Shown piece by piece: positions 8,806-17,193 of a DNA stretch of 26,380 nt. The translations under genes were made by a program, and so were the position numbers. Under the pieces are notes generated by a model that did not search any database, was not told where the DNA came from, and worked only from the letters and a program-made list of their open reading frames with translations. Every line of letters starts with the position of its first letter. The stretch's first letter is position 1. Source of the DNA: Lactobacillus sp. UBA5804 (lineage in GTDB: Bacteria > Bacillota > Bacilli > Lactobacillales > Lactobacillaceae); contig DIDI01000054.1 of NCBI GenBank assembly GCA_002418055.1, positions 1 to 26,380 on the forward strand, written 5' to 3'.

Positions 8806-11451
8806 TTAGACTTTTTTTAGCAACCGCCGTTGCACTAATTTGACGACTTCAACAATCAAAATCATGAGGCAGCCCATTCCAATCACAACGCCCCATTGTT
8901 GCAAGTTCAATTCAGTGACGTCAAAGAATTTCGTCATAAATGGTAATTGTACCGCAGCCATTAACAGCGCTGAGAAGATAATCGCATAATTAAAGTGCCG
9001 GTTGACTAAGGTATGCCGATTGAAAATCGACTGTTGTAAGTGTTTTGAGTTAATCGCGTGGAAAAGCTGAATCAAGCCTAAAGTCAAGAAAGCCATAGTC
9101 AACGCATCAGCATGTTGCAAAGCTGGTTGTGACACGTGTGGTCCGACATTGAGACCAATGAGATAAGCGCCTAAAACAAGGAGACTTTCCAGCACCCCTT
9201 GATAGATGATGGCACTGGCCACACCGCCGCTAAAGAAATTAGATTTTTTACCACGTGGGCGGCGTTTCATGATGCCTGGTTCAACTGGCTCAACTCCTAA
9301 AGCAATCGCAGGTAGCGTATCCGTCACGAGGTTAATCCATAATAATTGGACAGGAGCCAGAATATCCCAACCAAGCATTGTCATCACGAAAACGGTTAAT
9401 ACTTCTCCGACATTACAACTCATTAAGTAGAGAATCGCCTTTTGAATGTTCGCAAAAACTTTACGTCCTTGTTTAATGGCCTCCACAATTGTCGCAAAGT
9501 TATCATCAGCTAGTACCATATCACTGGCACCTTTAGACACTTCGGTCCCGGTAATGCCCATGCCGATACCAATGTTAGCTTGTTTCAAGCTGGGGGCATC
9601 ATTGACCCCATCACCCGTCATCGCCACAATCTTACCATTGGCTTGCCAGGCCTTAACAATCCGTACCTTATGTTCAGGTGACACCCGAGCGTAAACACTG
9701 TAGTCACCCACATGCTGCTTAAAGTCAGCTGGTGACATTTGATCAAGTTGCGCACCCGTAATCACCCGGTTTGCTTCATTCGGTCCTAGAATATCAAGCC
9801 GCTCTGCAATCGCTTGGGCGGTTACTTGATGATCACCCGTAATCATAATGGTCTTGATTCCGGCACGTCTAGCTTCCAGCACAGCTGCTTGAGCTTCGGG
9901 ACGTTCAGGGTCAATCATGCCGACCAAACCAGCAAAAGTTAAGTCTTGCTCCACCGTCTCACTAGTTGCCTCGGCAAATGGCTGATCAACGACCTTATAA
10001 GCCAGGCCCAAAACCCGTAAGGCTTGCTTAGCCAAAGTTTTGTTAGTAGCCAGGACTTTTGCTTTGGCAGCTGCACTTAAATTGTTAACCCGCTTGAGTA
10101 ATTCATCTGGAGCCCCCTTAACTGCGACATAATAGCGCTCACCCAAACGGTTGACGGTACTCATCATCTTGCGCTCTGAATCAAAGGGCACTTCTTGAAC
10201 CCGTTCATGCGCCTGCAAGAATTCTGTTAATGGTAATTTTTGATTTAACGCGTACTGCACGAGGGCCGTTTCCGTTGGATCACCTAACAAATGTCCCTCG
10301 GCATCTAATTTCGTATCATTAGCCAGTACCATACTCATGAGTGCTGGCTGATCTAGGGCTAAAGCCGTTTTGGCAGACACCAGCTGATCATCATAATATA
10401 GCTGTTCCACGGTCATCTTATTTTGAGTCAGCGTCCCCGTTTTATCAGATGCAATGATGTCAGTTGCACCTAAGGTTTCAACTGCTGGCATTTTACGTAC
10501 AATCGCCTGCCGTTTGGCCATCGTTTGAGTTCCTAAGGCCAAGATAATCGTCACAATAGCTGGTAACCCTTCAGGAATTGCGGCAACGGCAAGGGAAACC
10601 GCAACTAAAAACATATTCACTAGTAATTGATTTGTGGGCATTGTTCCCTGTTTGGTCCACAGCCCGGCAATGAAGACAACCACACAAATACCAAGAATCA
10701 TGATGGTCAAGGTTTTCCCTAACTGGTTAAGATTCTCCTTGAGCGGGGTACTCGTTTCATCCGTATTATTAAGCAGCGTGGCAATCTTCCCGACTTCGGT
10801 CTTCATCCCAGTGGTGACGACCATCCCTTCGCCGCGGCCATAAGTCACATTGGTACTGGAATAAGCCATATTAACCCGATCGCCTAAGGCCACCCCTTCA
10901 TCTGCTAAAGTGGTCTGCTTCTTTTCAACCGGTACCGATTCACCCGTCAGTGCAGCTTCTTCAATCTTTAAACTTTGCGCAGAGGTAATCCGTAAATCAG
11001 CGGGCACCACATCGCCTGCTTCTAGTAATACCAAATCGCCAGGAACTAGCTGCGTGGCCGGAATGGTGATAGTCTTACCGTCCCGGCGCACCTGGGCATT
11101 GGGCGTTGCCAACTTCTTCAGAGCCTCTATGGCTGCTTCTGAGCGGGCTTCCTGAAAAACGCCTAGTAGGGCATTTAACAACACCACAATTAAGATAATG
11201 GCCGCATCAGCCCATTCTCGCGCGACAATCCCGGACAAAGCTGCTGCTACTAACAGCACAATAATCATGAAATCTTTAAACTGATCAATAAAGCGTAAAA
11301 ATAAGCCCCGCCGTTTCTGACTCGTTAAGCGGTTCTCACCATAACGGTGACGTAATTCATCTGCTTGCTTACTGGTCAACCCTGTTTCCAGTGATGAATG
11401 TTGTGCTAGCGCCACCTCTTCCGGTGTCTGTGCATAACTGTGTTTAGCCAT
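8806..11451 (-). CDS. P2A-type cation ATPase, probable Ca2+/Mn2+ exporter
   Basis: An 881-residue P-type ATPase in the SERCA/PMR1-like P2A group, expected to pump Ca2+ or Mn2+ out of the cytoplasm. Seen in order: the N-terminal cation-ATPase domain, the actuator motif TGES (169-172), PEGLP in M4 (293-297), the phosphorylation site SDKTGTLTQN with Asp336, the hinge TGDGVNDAP, NVGEV in M5 and NLVTDTLPAIALG in M6. The acidic and amide residues at M4, M5 and M6 match the SERCA cation ligands, which excludes K+, Cu+ and Zn2+ classes. The ATG follows AAGGAGG. An upstream yybP-ykoY-like Mn2+ riboswitch points to Mn2+ detoxification, as known for the streptococcal MgtA ATPase and proposed for lactococcal YoaB. 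Confidence 0.93.
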   Translation of the reverse strand: MAKHSYAQTPEEVALAQHSSLETGLTSKQADELRHRYGENRLTSQKRRGLFLRFIDQFKDFMIIVLLVAAALSGIVAREWADAAIILIVVLLNALLGVFQEARSEAAIEALKKLATPNAQVRRDGKTITIPATQLVPGDLVLLEAGDVVPADLRITSAQSLKIEEAALTGESVPVEKKQTTLADEGVALGDRVNMAYSSTNVTYGRGEGMVVTTGMKTEVGKIATLLNNTDETSTPLKENLNQLGKTLTIMILGICVVVFIAGLWTKQGTMPTNQLLVNMFLVAVSLAVAAIPEGLPAIVTIILALGTQTMAKRQAIVRKMPAVETLGATDIIASDKTGTLTQNKMTVEQLYYDDQLVSAKTALALDQPALMSMVLANDTKLDAEGHLLGDPTETALVQYALNQKLPLTEFLQAHERVQEVPFDSERKMMSTVNRLGERYYVAVKGAPDELLKRVNNLSAAAKAKVLATNKTLAKQALRVLGLAYKVVDQPFAEATSETVEQDLTFAGLVGMIDPERPEAQAAVLEARRAGIKTIMITGDHQVTAQAIAERLDILGPNEANRVITGAQLDQMSPADFKQHVGDYSVYARVSPEHKVRIVKAWQANGKIVAMTGDGVNDAPSLKQANIGIGMGITGTEVSKGASDMVLADDNFATIVEAIKQGRKVFANIQKAILYLMSCNVGEVLTVFVMTMLGWDILAPVQLLWINLVTDTLPAIALGVEPVEPGIMKRRPRGKKSNFFSGGVASAIIYQGVLESLLVLGAYLIGLNVGPHVSQPALQHADALTMAFLTLGLIQLFHAINSKHLQQSIFNRHTLVNRHFNYAIIFSALLMAAVQLPFMTKFFDVTELNLQQWGVVIGMGCLMILIVEVVKLVQRRLLKKV

Positions 11452-11473
11452 TACTACTTAACCTCCTTGATAA

Positions 11474-11513
11474 CAAAAAATGAGCCCCATATGCTTGCGC
11501 ACATAAGTCTCAC
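11474..11513 (-). terminator. Riboswitch-controlled terminator in the ATPase leader
   Basis: Minus-strand TGAG...CTCA with an inner stem CTTATGTGC/GCATATGGG (some G-U pairs) around a GCAA loop, followed by TTTTTTG. It uses the bases CTTATG that also close the riboswitch P1 stem, so the two folds exclude each other. Confidence 0.8.
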
Positions 11514-11596
11514 TTTTTAAGACAAGTCCAGAAGAAATCGTCACGACTTCTTCGGCTGTTGGACTTATCGCAATCGCTTGCTGTTACTCCCTTATG
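11502..11596 (-). promoter_or_regulatory. yybP-ykoY type Mn2+ riboswitch aptamer
   Basis: The minus-strand leader holds the conserved elements of this aptamer: 5' CATAAG followed by GGGAGTA (11596-11585), a GCAA-GCGA-TTGC hairpin (11570-11581), a long hairpin AAGTCCA...TGGACTT (11560-11566 with 11524-11530) with an inner GAAGAA/TTCTTC stem, and 3' AGTGAGACTTATG, which resembles the AGCGAGACCUUU end of the family. CATAAG pairs with CTTATG to form P1. Because P1 shares bases with the terminator, Mn2+ binding should switch the ATPase on. Identification is by eye, without a covariance model. Confidence 0.82.
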
Positions 11597-11604
11597 ATGT
11601 GGTT

Positions 11605-11634
11605 ATTATACCTGAAGGGCTAGCTTGCAAGCAA
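11605..11634 (-). promoter_or_regulatory. Promoter of the riboswitch-ATPase unit
   Basis: Minus-strand TTGCTT, an 18-base spacer, then TATAAT. Expected transcription start is about 7 bases downstream, at the 5' edge of the aptamer. Confidence 0.75.
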
Positions 11635-11658
11635 CTAATTCGCTCTCTGACTGCTCGA

Positions 11659-12483
11659 CTACTTAAAATCATCAAACAGACTAACTGGCAAACGCCGCTT
11701 ATGCTTACTCTTATTCCACCAATTTTCAATAATGGTAGCAGCACGATCAGACACTTCACGCCCTTCTAAATAATCATCGATATCGTCATAGGTGACACCA
11801 AGCGCCACTTCGTCTGGCAAATCTGGTCGATTTTCTTCGAGATCGGCCGTAGGGGCCTTGAGATAAAGTTGCTCAGGACAATTAAGTTCTTTAAGCAGTG
11901 CCTTACCCTGACGCTTATTGAGCCGGAAAATAGGCGTAATATCAGCAGCACCATCACCATACTTGGTGTAAAAACCGCTAATATTTTCAGCCGCATGGTC
12001 GGTTCCCACCACTACGCCAGCGTGAGCACCAGCAATGGCATATTGCACCACCATCCGAATTCGCGCCTTTGCATTACCCTTATTGAAGTCGGTTAATGCC
12101 ACGCCGGCATCAGCCAGACTAGCAGTCAAAGCATCTGTAGTAGCCTTAATATTCACAACTAAATCTTGGTCAGGTTGCTGAAACTTAATTGCAAGGGCCG
12201 CATCATCCGCATCAGCTTGGACGCCATAAGGTAAGCGGACCGCAATAAATTGATAATCCTGCTTGCCCGTTTCAGCCCGTAGTTCATTAATCGCTAATTG
12301 ACATAATTTACCAGTCAAAGTCGAATCTTGGCCGCCAGAAATACCTAAAATGAGGCTCTTGAGCGCCGGATTAGCTTTGAGATAAGCTTTAATAAAATTA
12401 ATTGATTTGCGAATTTCGACTTTGGGGTCAATTTCCGGCAAGACATGTTCATAAGCACAAATTTCTTTTTGTAATGGGCGCAT
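11659..12483 (-). CDS. nadE: NH3-dependent NAD+ synthetase NadE
   Basis: Converts nicotinic acid adenine dinucleotide to NAD+ with ammonia and ATP, the last step of NAD synthesis. The 274-residue product is the usual length for the ammonia-dependent form and lacks a glutaminase domain. SLILGISGGQDSTLTGKL holds the ATP-pyrophosphatase loop SGGQDST at about 49-55. VVGTDHAAENISGFYTKYGD and APTADLEENRPDLPDE are family signatures. The ATG at 12483 lies one base after the pncB stop (TAATATG); a longer frame back to 12528 would run into pncB and adds 15 atypical residues, so it was not chosen. It acts with PncB in nicotinate salvage. Confidence 0.96.
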   Translation of the reverse strand: MRPLQKEICAYEHVLPEIDPKVEIRKSINFIKAYLKANPALKSLILGISGGQDSTLTGKLCQLAINELRAETGKQDYQFIAVRLPYGVQADADDAALAIKFQQPDQDLVVNIKATTDALTASLADAGVALTDFNKGNAKARIRMVVQYAIAGAHAGVVVGTDHAAENISGFYTKYGDGAADITPIFRLNKRQGKALLKELNCPEQLYLKAPTADLEENRPDLPDEVALGVTYDDIDDYLEGREVSDRAATIIENWWNKSKHKRRLPVSLFDDFK

Positions 12484-12484
12484 A

Positions 12485-13960
12485 TTATCGTTGACTTCTT
12501 TCTTGAATTTGGTGACGAATTTTTTCAATTAACCGCACCTTACTATCATACAACTCTTGAGATAAGTCTACTGGATACTCCTGCGGATTGAGACTACGTT
12601 TATATTCATCCCACAAGCCATCTAGTCCAGCAGCGGTATATTGCTTGATTGTTAATAACGAGGGCAGCTCATAGACCTGCTTCCCGGCAGCAAAAATATC
12701 GAGTAACAACGGACGCGCACTAAAGTTCTCCACCACTTTATTGATATAGGTGTATTCCGGATGGAACATGTAGAGTGAGGACATTGACTGTGGATCTTCA
12801 CTGGCACGACCAATCCAGTCGCCTTCATTCTTCTTTTTAGTATTAGCTGAAATCCGCCAAACTTGTTTCTTACCGGGACTTGACACCTTAACGGCATTAG
12901 AAGAAATTTTAAGCGTATCACGCATTTTCCCAGTATCATCCGCAATGGCTACTAGCTTATAGACCGCACCTAAAGCCGGTTGGTCAAATGCGGTAATAAA
13001 CTTCGTCCCAATACCCCAAACATCAATTTTGGCGCCTTGCATCTTGAGGTTAGTAATCGTCTCTTCATCTAAATCATTCGAGGCATAAATTTTAGCTTGC
13101 GAAAAACCAGCGCGATCCAGCTGTTTACGAACCTGCTTAGAGATATAGGCCATATCGCCGGAATCAATCCGCACCCCTTGAAAGTTGATGCGGTCACCCA
13201 TTTCTTGTGCAACCTTAATTGCCATCGGCACACCACTACGAACCGTATCATACGTATCCACTAAAAAGACACAATCCCGATGAGTTTCCGCATACGCCTT
13301 AAAAGCGGCATATTCCGAACCAAATGCTTCCACCAGAGAATGCGCATGGGTACCTGAAGTTGGAATACCAAAGAGCTTACCAGCGCGGACGTTACTCGTC
13401 GCATCAAAACCGCCAATGTAGGCAGAACGAGCACCCCAAATCGCAGCATCAGCTTCTTGAGCTCGACGGGTTCCAAACTCCATTAAAGGATCGTCCCCAA
13501 CGGCCAATTTGACCCGAGCTGCTTTCGTAGCCAGCAAGGTCTGAAAGTTCACAATATTTAAAATAGCTGTTTCCACCAGCTGACACTGAGCTAGTGGGCC
13601 TTCAACTTGTACCAGTGGCTCATGGGCAAAAACAAGTTCGCCTTCTTGCATTGAGCGCACGGACAAATCCATGTGGAAATGACGCAAATAATCGATAAAG
13701 TCAGCATCATAACCCTCAGTTTTCTCTAGATAAGCGAGATCACTTTCGGCAAATTTCAACTGCCGCAAGTAACCAACAATCCGCTCTAATCCAGCAAAAA
13801 CAGCAAAGCCGTTACCAAAGGGCTCTTTACGATAAAAAACCTCAAAGACAGCATTACGATTGGCAATGCCCTTCTTAAAATAGGTATACATCATATTGAT
13901 TTCATATAAGTCGGTATGAAGGACTAATGAATCAGCTTGATCATAATCTCGGTATAACAT
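12485..13960 (-). CDS. pncB: Nicotinate phosphoribosyltransferase PncB
   Basis: Makes nicotinate mononucleotide from nicotinate and PRPP, the entry step of the Preiss-Handler NAD salvage path. The 491-residue product shows LVLHTDLYEINMMYTY at the N-terminus, EFGTRRAQEADAAIWGAR (about 161-178), SGTHAHS (202-208) with conserved histidines, and VDTYDTV for phosphoribosyl binding. The nearest ATG at 13960 has no close ribosome binding site: AGGAG sits 18 bases upstream. An in-frame ATT at 13972 is correctly spaced from it, so the true start may be a rare ATT adding four residues. It is followed directly by nadE. Confidence 0.95.
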   Translation of the reverse strand: MLYRDYDQADSLVLHTDLYEINMMYTYFKKGIANRNAVFEVFYRKEPFGNGFAVFAGLERIVGYLRQLKFAESDLAYLEKTEGYDADFIDYLRHFHMDLSVRSMQEGELVFAHEPLVQVEGPLAQCQLVETAILNIVNFQTLLATKAARVKLAVGDDPLMEFGTRRAQEADAAIWGARSAYIGGFDATSNVRAGKLFGIPTSGTHAHSLVEAFGSEYAAFKAYAETHRDCVFLVDTYDTVRSGVPMAIKVAQEMGDRINFQGVRIDSGDMAYISKQVRKQLDRAGFSQAKIYASNDLDEETITNLKMQGAKIDVWGIGTKFITAFDQPALGAVYKLVAIADDTGKMRDTLKISSNAVKVSSPGKKQVWRISANTKKKNEGDWIGRASEDPQSMSSLYMFHPEYTYINKVVENFSARPLLLDIFAAGKQVYELPSLLTIKQYTAAGLDGLWDEYKRSLNPQEYPVDLSQELYDSKVRLIEKIRHQIQERSQR

Positions 13961-14013
13961 CGTCTGTGTAATGAACTACTCCTGTTCTATAGGCGATCCA
14001 GCGTTTGCTAGAC

Positions 14014-15105
14014 CTAGTCGTACTGGTGATAAACCTTCAGAATGGCAGCTAATTGATTTGCCATACTAAAGTGAGTCATAACATAATTCTTTTGGCGCAC
14101 TGCCATCGCCGCAAGCTCCGGGCGTGGTGTTTCAGCAGCTGCCCGCAGCTGCGCAGCGATACTAGCAGTATCTCCAACTTTAGCAATAAAACCGTGATCG
14201 GGTGCTGGAATCATTTGCTCAATATCACCAACCGCCGTACTCATAATCGGCACCAACTGATCACTCGCTTCTAGTAACACCAATGGAAAGCTCTCAGAAT
14301 AGCTGGTTAATACCGCCAAATCCATGCGGCGATATAAATGATTAATTTGCGTTTGATTCAAAAAGCCATGAAAGGTCACTTCAGGTCCCAACCCCAGAGA
14401 CTGTGCAAAATCACGTAAATGCGGTAATTCGCTACCGTCTCCGACAACATGGAGGCGAATCACGGGCTGTTTGACACTGGCTAAAGCTCGCAATAATAAC
14501 TCTTGCCCTTTGACCCGTTCCGTCCGCGCAACATTAATCACATTAAAGTAATCATGCCGCTCTTTGGCCGGTAGTTGATTGCTCGGATGGAAAAAAATGC
14601 CATTATAGATCGTATGCACCCGTTCTGCTGGCAGCCCCACTTGCTTCACCAGTAGCTGGTTAAAGCGGTTGGTCACCGCTAAAACACTATCTGCTTGCCG
14701 TAGGGCCCGAAGATTAAGCTGGGTAAACAGCCAACCTGACAGACCACGGCCTTTAAAATCAAGCAGTGGATTCGAGTGCACTGTAACCACCCAATGAGCA
14801 GCAATGCGCCGGTGCACGAGCGCTAAGAACAAATTCGCCCGTGGCCCATGTGTATGTACCAGTTGATAATTCCCCGCGTTAATGAAACGTACCAGTTGTC
14901 CCAAACGTCCCAAGGCATAGCGACTCTGGGCACCTAGTACTGTTACTTTAATCCCGGCACTGCGGGCGGCTTCAGCCACTGGTCCCTCAGCCAAAGTAAG
15001 CAATTCAAAATCTTCACCAGCTCGCTTAGCTTGCCGCAACAAGTTCACAATATGCGACAAGCCGCCACCACGTTCTAGGCCAGCATTCACATGTAAAACT
15101 CTCAT
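14014..15105 (-). CDS. GT4-family glycosyltransferase
   Basis: A retaining GT-B fold glycosyltransferase of 363 residues, probably adding a hexose to a lipid-linked wall or capsule intermediate on the cytoplasmic face. Seen are the N-terminal glycine-rich loop ERGGGLSHIV (about 11-20), NVARTERVKGQELLLRAL in the middle, VVGDGSE, and the EX7E motif ESFPLVLLE (Glu271 and Glu279). Sugar donor and acceptor are unknown. Its ATG directly abuts the TagA/WecG stop (TAAATG), so the two are co-transcribed and the product may extend the ManNAc-GlcNAc linkage unit. Confidence 0.9.
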   Translation of the reverse strand: MRVLHVNAGLERGGGLSHIVNLLRQAKRAGEDFELLTLAEGPVAEAARSAGIKVTVLGAQSRYALGRLGQLVRFINAGNYQLVHTHGPRANLFLALVHRRIAAHWVVTVHSNPLLDFKGRGLSGWLFTQLNLRALRQADSVLAVTNRFNQLLVKQVGLPAERVHTIYNGIFFHPSNQLPAKERHDYFNVINVARTERVKGQELLLRALASVKQPVIRLHVVGDGSELPHLRDFAQSLGLGPEVTFHGFLNQTQINHLYRRMDLAVLTSYSESFPLVLLEASDQLVPIMSTAVGDIEQMIPAPDHGFIAKVGDTASIAAQLRAAAETPRPELAAMAVRQKNYVMTHFSMANQLAAILKVYHQYD

Positions 15106-15834
15106 TTATGACTTCTTCCTAGCCTGCTTGACACGTACGACGAATTTGGGCAGCACCAGCATCCTGCCAAGGCGTGTCGGGTTGGTTAATAGCCGGTAAA
15201 GCCATTCCACGCGGAAATGCTGGAAAATTTCGGGTGCCCGCTTGACCGTGCCAGAAAAAACGTCAAAACTGCCCCCGACTCCCATCATCACCGCTGGTGT
15301 CTCAAGTTGCCGCAAACGCGCAATCAGCTGATCTTGCCGCGGAAAACCCAGTGCCGCAAAGACTAAATCCGGCTTGGTTTTCTTAATGCGGCGGGCGACC
15401 AGGTCGAGGTCATCTTTAAAGTAGCCATCTTCGGCCCCCACTAACTGGATACCACGATATTCACGCGCCAGCTTGGCTTGCACCTCACGAATAACACTGA
15501 GACGCGCACCAATGAGGTAAACTCGCAATTGCTTTTTAGCAGCAAGACGCATAAACCACGTAAAGAGATCATACCCCGTTACCCGTTCTTGCAATGGCTG
15601 TTTCAACCACTGTGACGCTTTGATGATTCCAATACCATCTGGTGTGATATAGTCAGCTTGTTCTTGTAAAATTTTAAGATATTCAGGATTTTCTTGGGCA
15701 GCCATTACAATCTCAGGATTGCCAGTCACGATAAAGGTCGATTCGTGCTTCGCTAAGCGGGCTTGAAAGACCGATTTAAATTGGTTGGTCGTTAAATTAT
15801 CAAAGTTAACTCCCAGTACGTTCACTTTTTTCAT
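15106..15834 (-). CDS. tagA: WecG/TagA/CpsF family N-acetylmannosaminyltransferase (GT26)
   Basis: Predicted to transfer ManNAc from UDP-ManNAc to undecaprenyl-PP-GlcNAc, the first committed step of wall teichoic acid. The product is 242 residues. STFIVTGNPEIVMAA includes Thr37, and ADYITPDGIGIIKA holds Asp66, corresponding to the proposed catalytic region of bacterial TagA. VFAALGFPRQDQLIARL and VMMGVGGSFDVFSGTVKRAP are strong family signatures. The basic C-terminus (VRVKQARKKS) fits the membrane-targeting appendage. The ATG at 15834 follows GTGAGGAAATAAAT; an upstream in-frame ATG at 15876 lacks such a site. tagD is divergent, 152 bases away. Confidence 0.92.
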   Translation of the reverse strand: MKKVNVLGVNFDNLTTNQFKSVFQARLAKHESTFIVTGNPEIVMAAQENPEYLKILQEQADYITPDGIGIIKASQWLKQPLQERVTGYDLFTWFMRLAAKKQLRVYLIGARLSVIREVQAKLAREYRGIQLVGAEDGYFKDDLDLVARRIKKTKPDLVFAALGFPRQDQLIARLRQLETPAVMMGVGGSFDVFSGTVKRAPEIFQHFRVEWLYRLLTNPTRLGRMLVLPKFVVRVKQARKKS

Positions 15835-15866
15835 ATTTATTTCCTCACTGGTATTATTCATTCCTA

Positions 15867-15895
15867 ATTTTAGCAAAAATTAGCGCCAGTTTAAA
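15867..15895 (-). promoter_or_regulatory. Promoter of tagA-GT4(-pncB-nadE)
   Basis: Minus-strand TTTAAA, 17-base spacer, then an extended -10 TGC-TAAAAT. No clear terminator lies in the 53 bases between the GT4 gene and pncB, so the transcript may run through pncB-nadE. Confidence 0.6.
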
Positions 15896-15986
15896 AAATG
15901 AAGCCATAAGTTTTACAATTTCTTCAAATGTGCTAAGCTAAAAATATTTATATGAAGGTATCAATTTATATTATAGGGGAAATAAA

Positions 15987-16373
15987 ATGAAACGAGTCAT
16001 TACTTATGGAACTTTTGATTTACTACATTATGGCCACATTCGCTTACTAAAGCGCGCCAAGGCATTAGGCGATTATCTCATTGTGGCCTTATCCACGGAT
16101 GAATTTAATGCCTTGAAGAAGCACAAGGAAGCTTATAACTCTTACGCAGAGCGTAAATACATCCTTGAAGCCATTCGGTACGTTGATGAAGTCATCCCCG
16201 AAAAAGATTGGGCGCAAAAACAAACCGATATTCAAAAATACCAAATTAATACTTTCGTCATGGGGGATGACTGGACTGGCCAATTTGATTTTCTCAAGCC
16301 CTACTGTAAAGTCGTCTACCTTCCTCGTACACCCGGCATTTCCACTACTAAAATTAAGGCTGACTTAAAATAA
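15987..16373 (+). CDS. tagD: Glycerol-3-phosphate cytidylyltransferase TagD
   Basis: Makes CDP-glycerol from CTP and sn-glycerol 3-phosphate, the precursor for glycerol teichoic acid. At 128 residues it has the family's usual length. The HXGH nucleotide-binding motif is HYGH (14-17) in TYGTFDLLHYGHIRLLKRA, and the C-terminal RTPGISTTKIK (from 114) is the second signature. A ribosome binding site AGGGGAAATAAA precedes the ATG. It is transcribed alone and divergently from tagA. Its product would feed the glycerophosphotransferase encoded at 7577-8725. A -10/-35 pair is not clear in the AT-rich upstream region. Confidence 0.96.
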   Translation: MKRVITYGTFDLLHYGHIRLLKRAKALGDYLIVALSTDEFNALKKHKEAYNSYAERKYILEAIRYVDEVIPEKDWAQKQTDIQKYQINTFVMGDDWTGQFDFLKPYCKVVYLPRTPGISTTKIKADLK

Positions 16374-16378
16374 AATAC

Positions 16379-16413
16379 AAAAAAGCAGGCACTCTGTGAG
16401 GTGCTTGCTTTTT
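16379..16413. terminator. Bidirectional terminator between tagD and the gntR-type gene
   Basis: AAAAAGCAGGCAC and GTGCTTGCTTTTT form a stem with A- and T-runs at either side, between convergent genes; it can stop both transcripts. Confidence 0.85.
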
Positions 16414-16415
16414 AA

Positions 16416-17117
16416 TTATTTCGCAAAAGTAAATTCAAACCGCTCAGCCACATATTGTGCCCGGGTGTATTCAAACGGGGTGCCATCTTGCAACTGCGTA
16501 ACTTGCCGGCGTGTAATGAGTGGCTCACCTTTACGGCACGCTAATAGTCGCGCATCGTTTTCATTGGCAATGGCTGCCGAAATATATTCTTTCACTTGTC
16601 CCAGCTTAAAACCTGCCTGGTCTTGCAAGGTCTGATAGAGATGTTCCGAAATATCTTCTTTTGAGAAAGCTGCTACCAAATGATACGGTATTGTCACCAC
16701 TTCAGAACAAATCGGGCTATCATCCGCATACCGAATTCGTTCCATTCGTAGCACTTCAACGCCATCAGCCAATTGTAGCCGTTCTTTTTCCGAAACAGAT
16801 GGTTTACCCACTTGATAAAAGAGCAATTTACTAGAGGGCGTTTGACCATTGGCACGCGTGATTTCGGTAAAGGACATGACCCCCGACATTTTCTCTTGTA
16901 CCTTTTGGCTGGCTACGTAGGTGCCGCTCCCTAGCCGCCGCTCCAAAATCCCTTCATCTTCTAGCGTTTTAATGGCTTGACGCAAGGTCATGCGAGACAC
17001 ACCAAACTTCTTGGCTAAATCACGTTCCGCGGGAATGCGATCCCCAACATGATAAATGCGCCGCTCAACATCCCGTTTCAAGGAATTATGAATTTTGATG
17101 TACATTGGTTCTTCCAT
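16416..17117 (-). CDS. GntR/HutC-family transcription regulator with UTRA domain
   Basis: A 233-residue DNA-binding regulator. The winged helix at about residues 5-70 contains GDRIPAERDLAKKFGVSRMT and LRQAIKTLEDEGILERRLGSG. A UTRA ligand-binding domain follows (about 90-230), with LQLADGVEVLRMERIRYADD and EYTRAQYVAERFEF. UTRA regulators usually sense phosphorylated sugars or small metabolites; NagR/YvoA of Bacillus is the closest known type by organisation. The target cannot be named. The start follows GGAGGTGC. The probable promoter carries a TGGTCTA half-site between -35 and -10, which suggests autoregulation. The neighbouring beta-helix gene reads in the same direction and ends 76 bases upstream. 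Confidence 0.9.
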   Translation of the reverse strand: MEEPMYIKIHNSLKRDVERRIYHVGDRIPAERDLAKKFGVSRMTLRQAIKTLEDEGILERRLGSGTYVASQKVQEKMSGVMSFTEITRANGQTPSSKLLFYQVGKPSVSEKERLQLADGVEVLRMERIRYADDSPICSEVVTIPYHLVAAFSKEDISEHLYQTLQDQAGFKLGQVKEYISAAIANENDARLLACRKGEPLITRRQVTQLQDGTPFEYTRAQYVAERFEFTFAK

Positions 17118-17155
17118 TTTGCAGCACCTCCAAGTATTAGCACTGGCTCAATTAT

Positions 17156-17186
17156 ATAATAGATTGGTCTATCTGAGAGTGAAAAC
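17156..17186 (-). promoter_or_regulatory. Promoter of the gntR-type gene with a candidate operator
   Basis: Minus-strand TTTTCA and TATTAT are 18 bases apart, or TTCACT and TATTAT 16 apart; a TATAAT also lies at 17151-17156. The spacer (17161-17174) holds AGAT-TGGTCT-ATCT, with flanking inverted AGAT/ATCT. TGGTCTA matches one half of the TGGTCTAGACCA operators of NagR-type regulators. Confidence 0.4.
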
Positions 17187-17193
17187 GCTTAAT

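Noticed and set aside
12484..12528. Longer nadE start at 12528
   Set aside because: It would overlap pncB and add a lysine-rich extension not usual for NadE; the ATG at 12483 just after the pncB stop is better.
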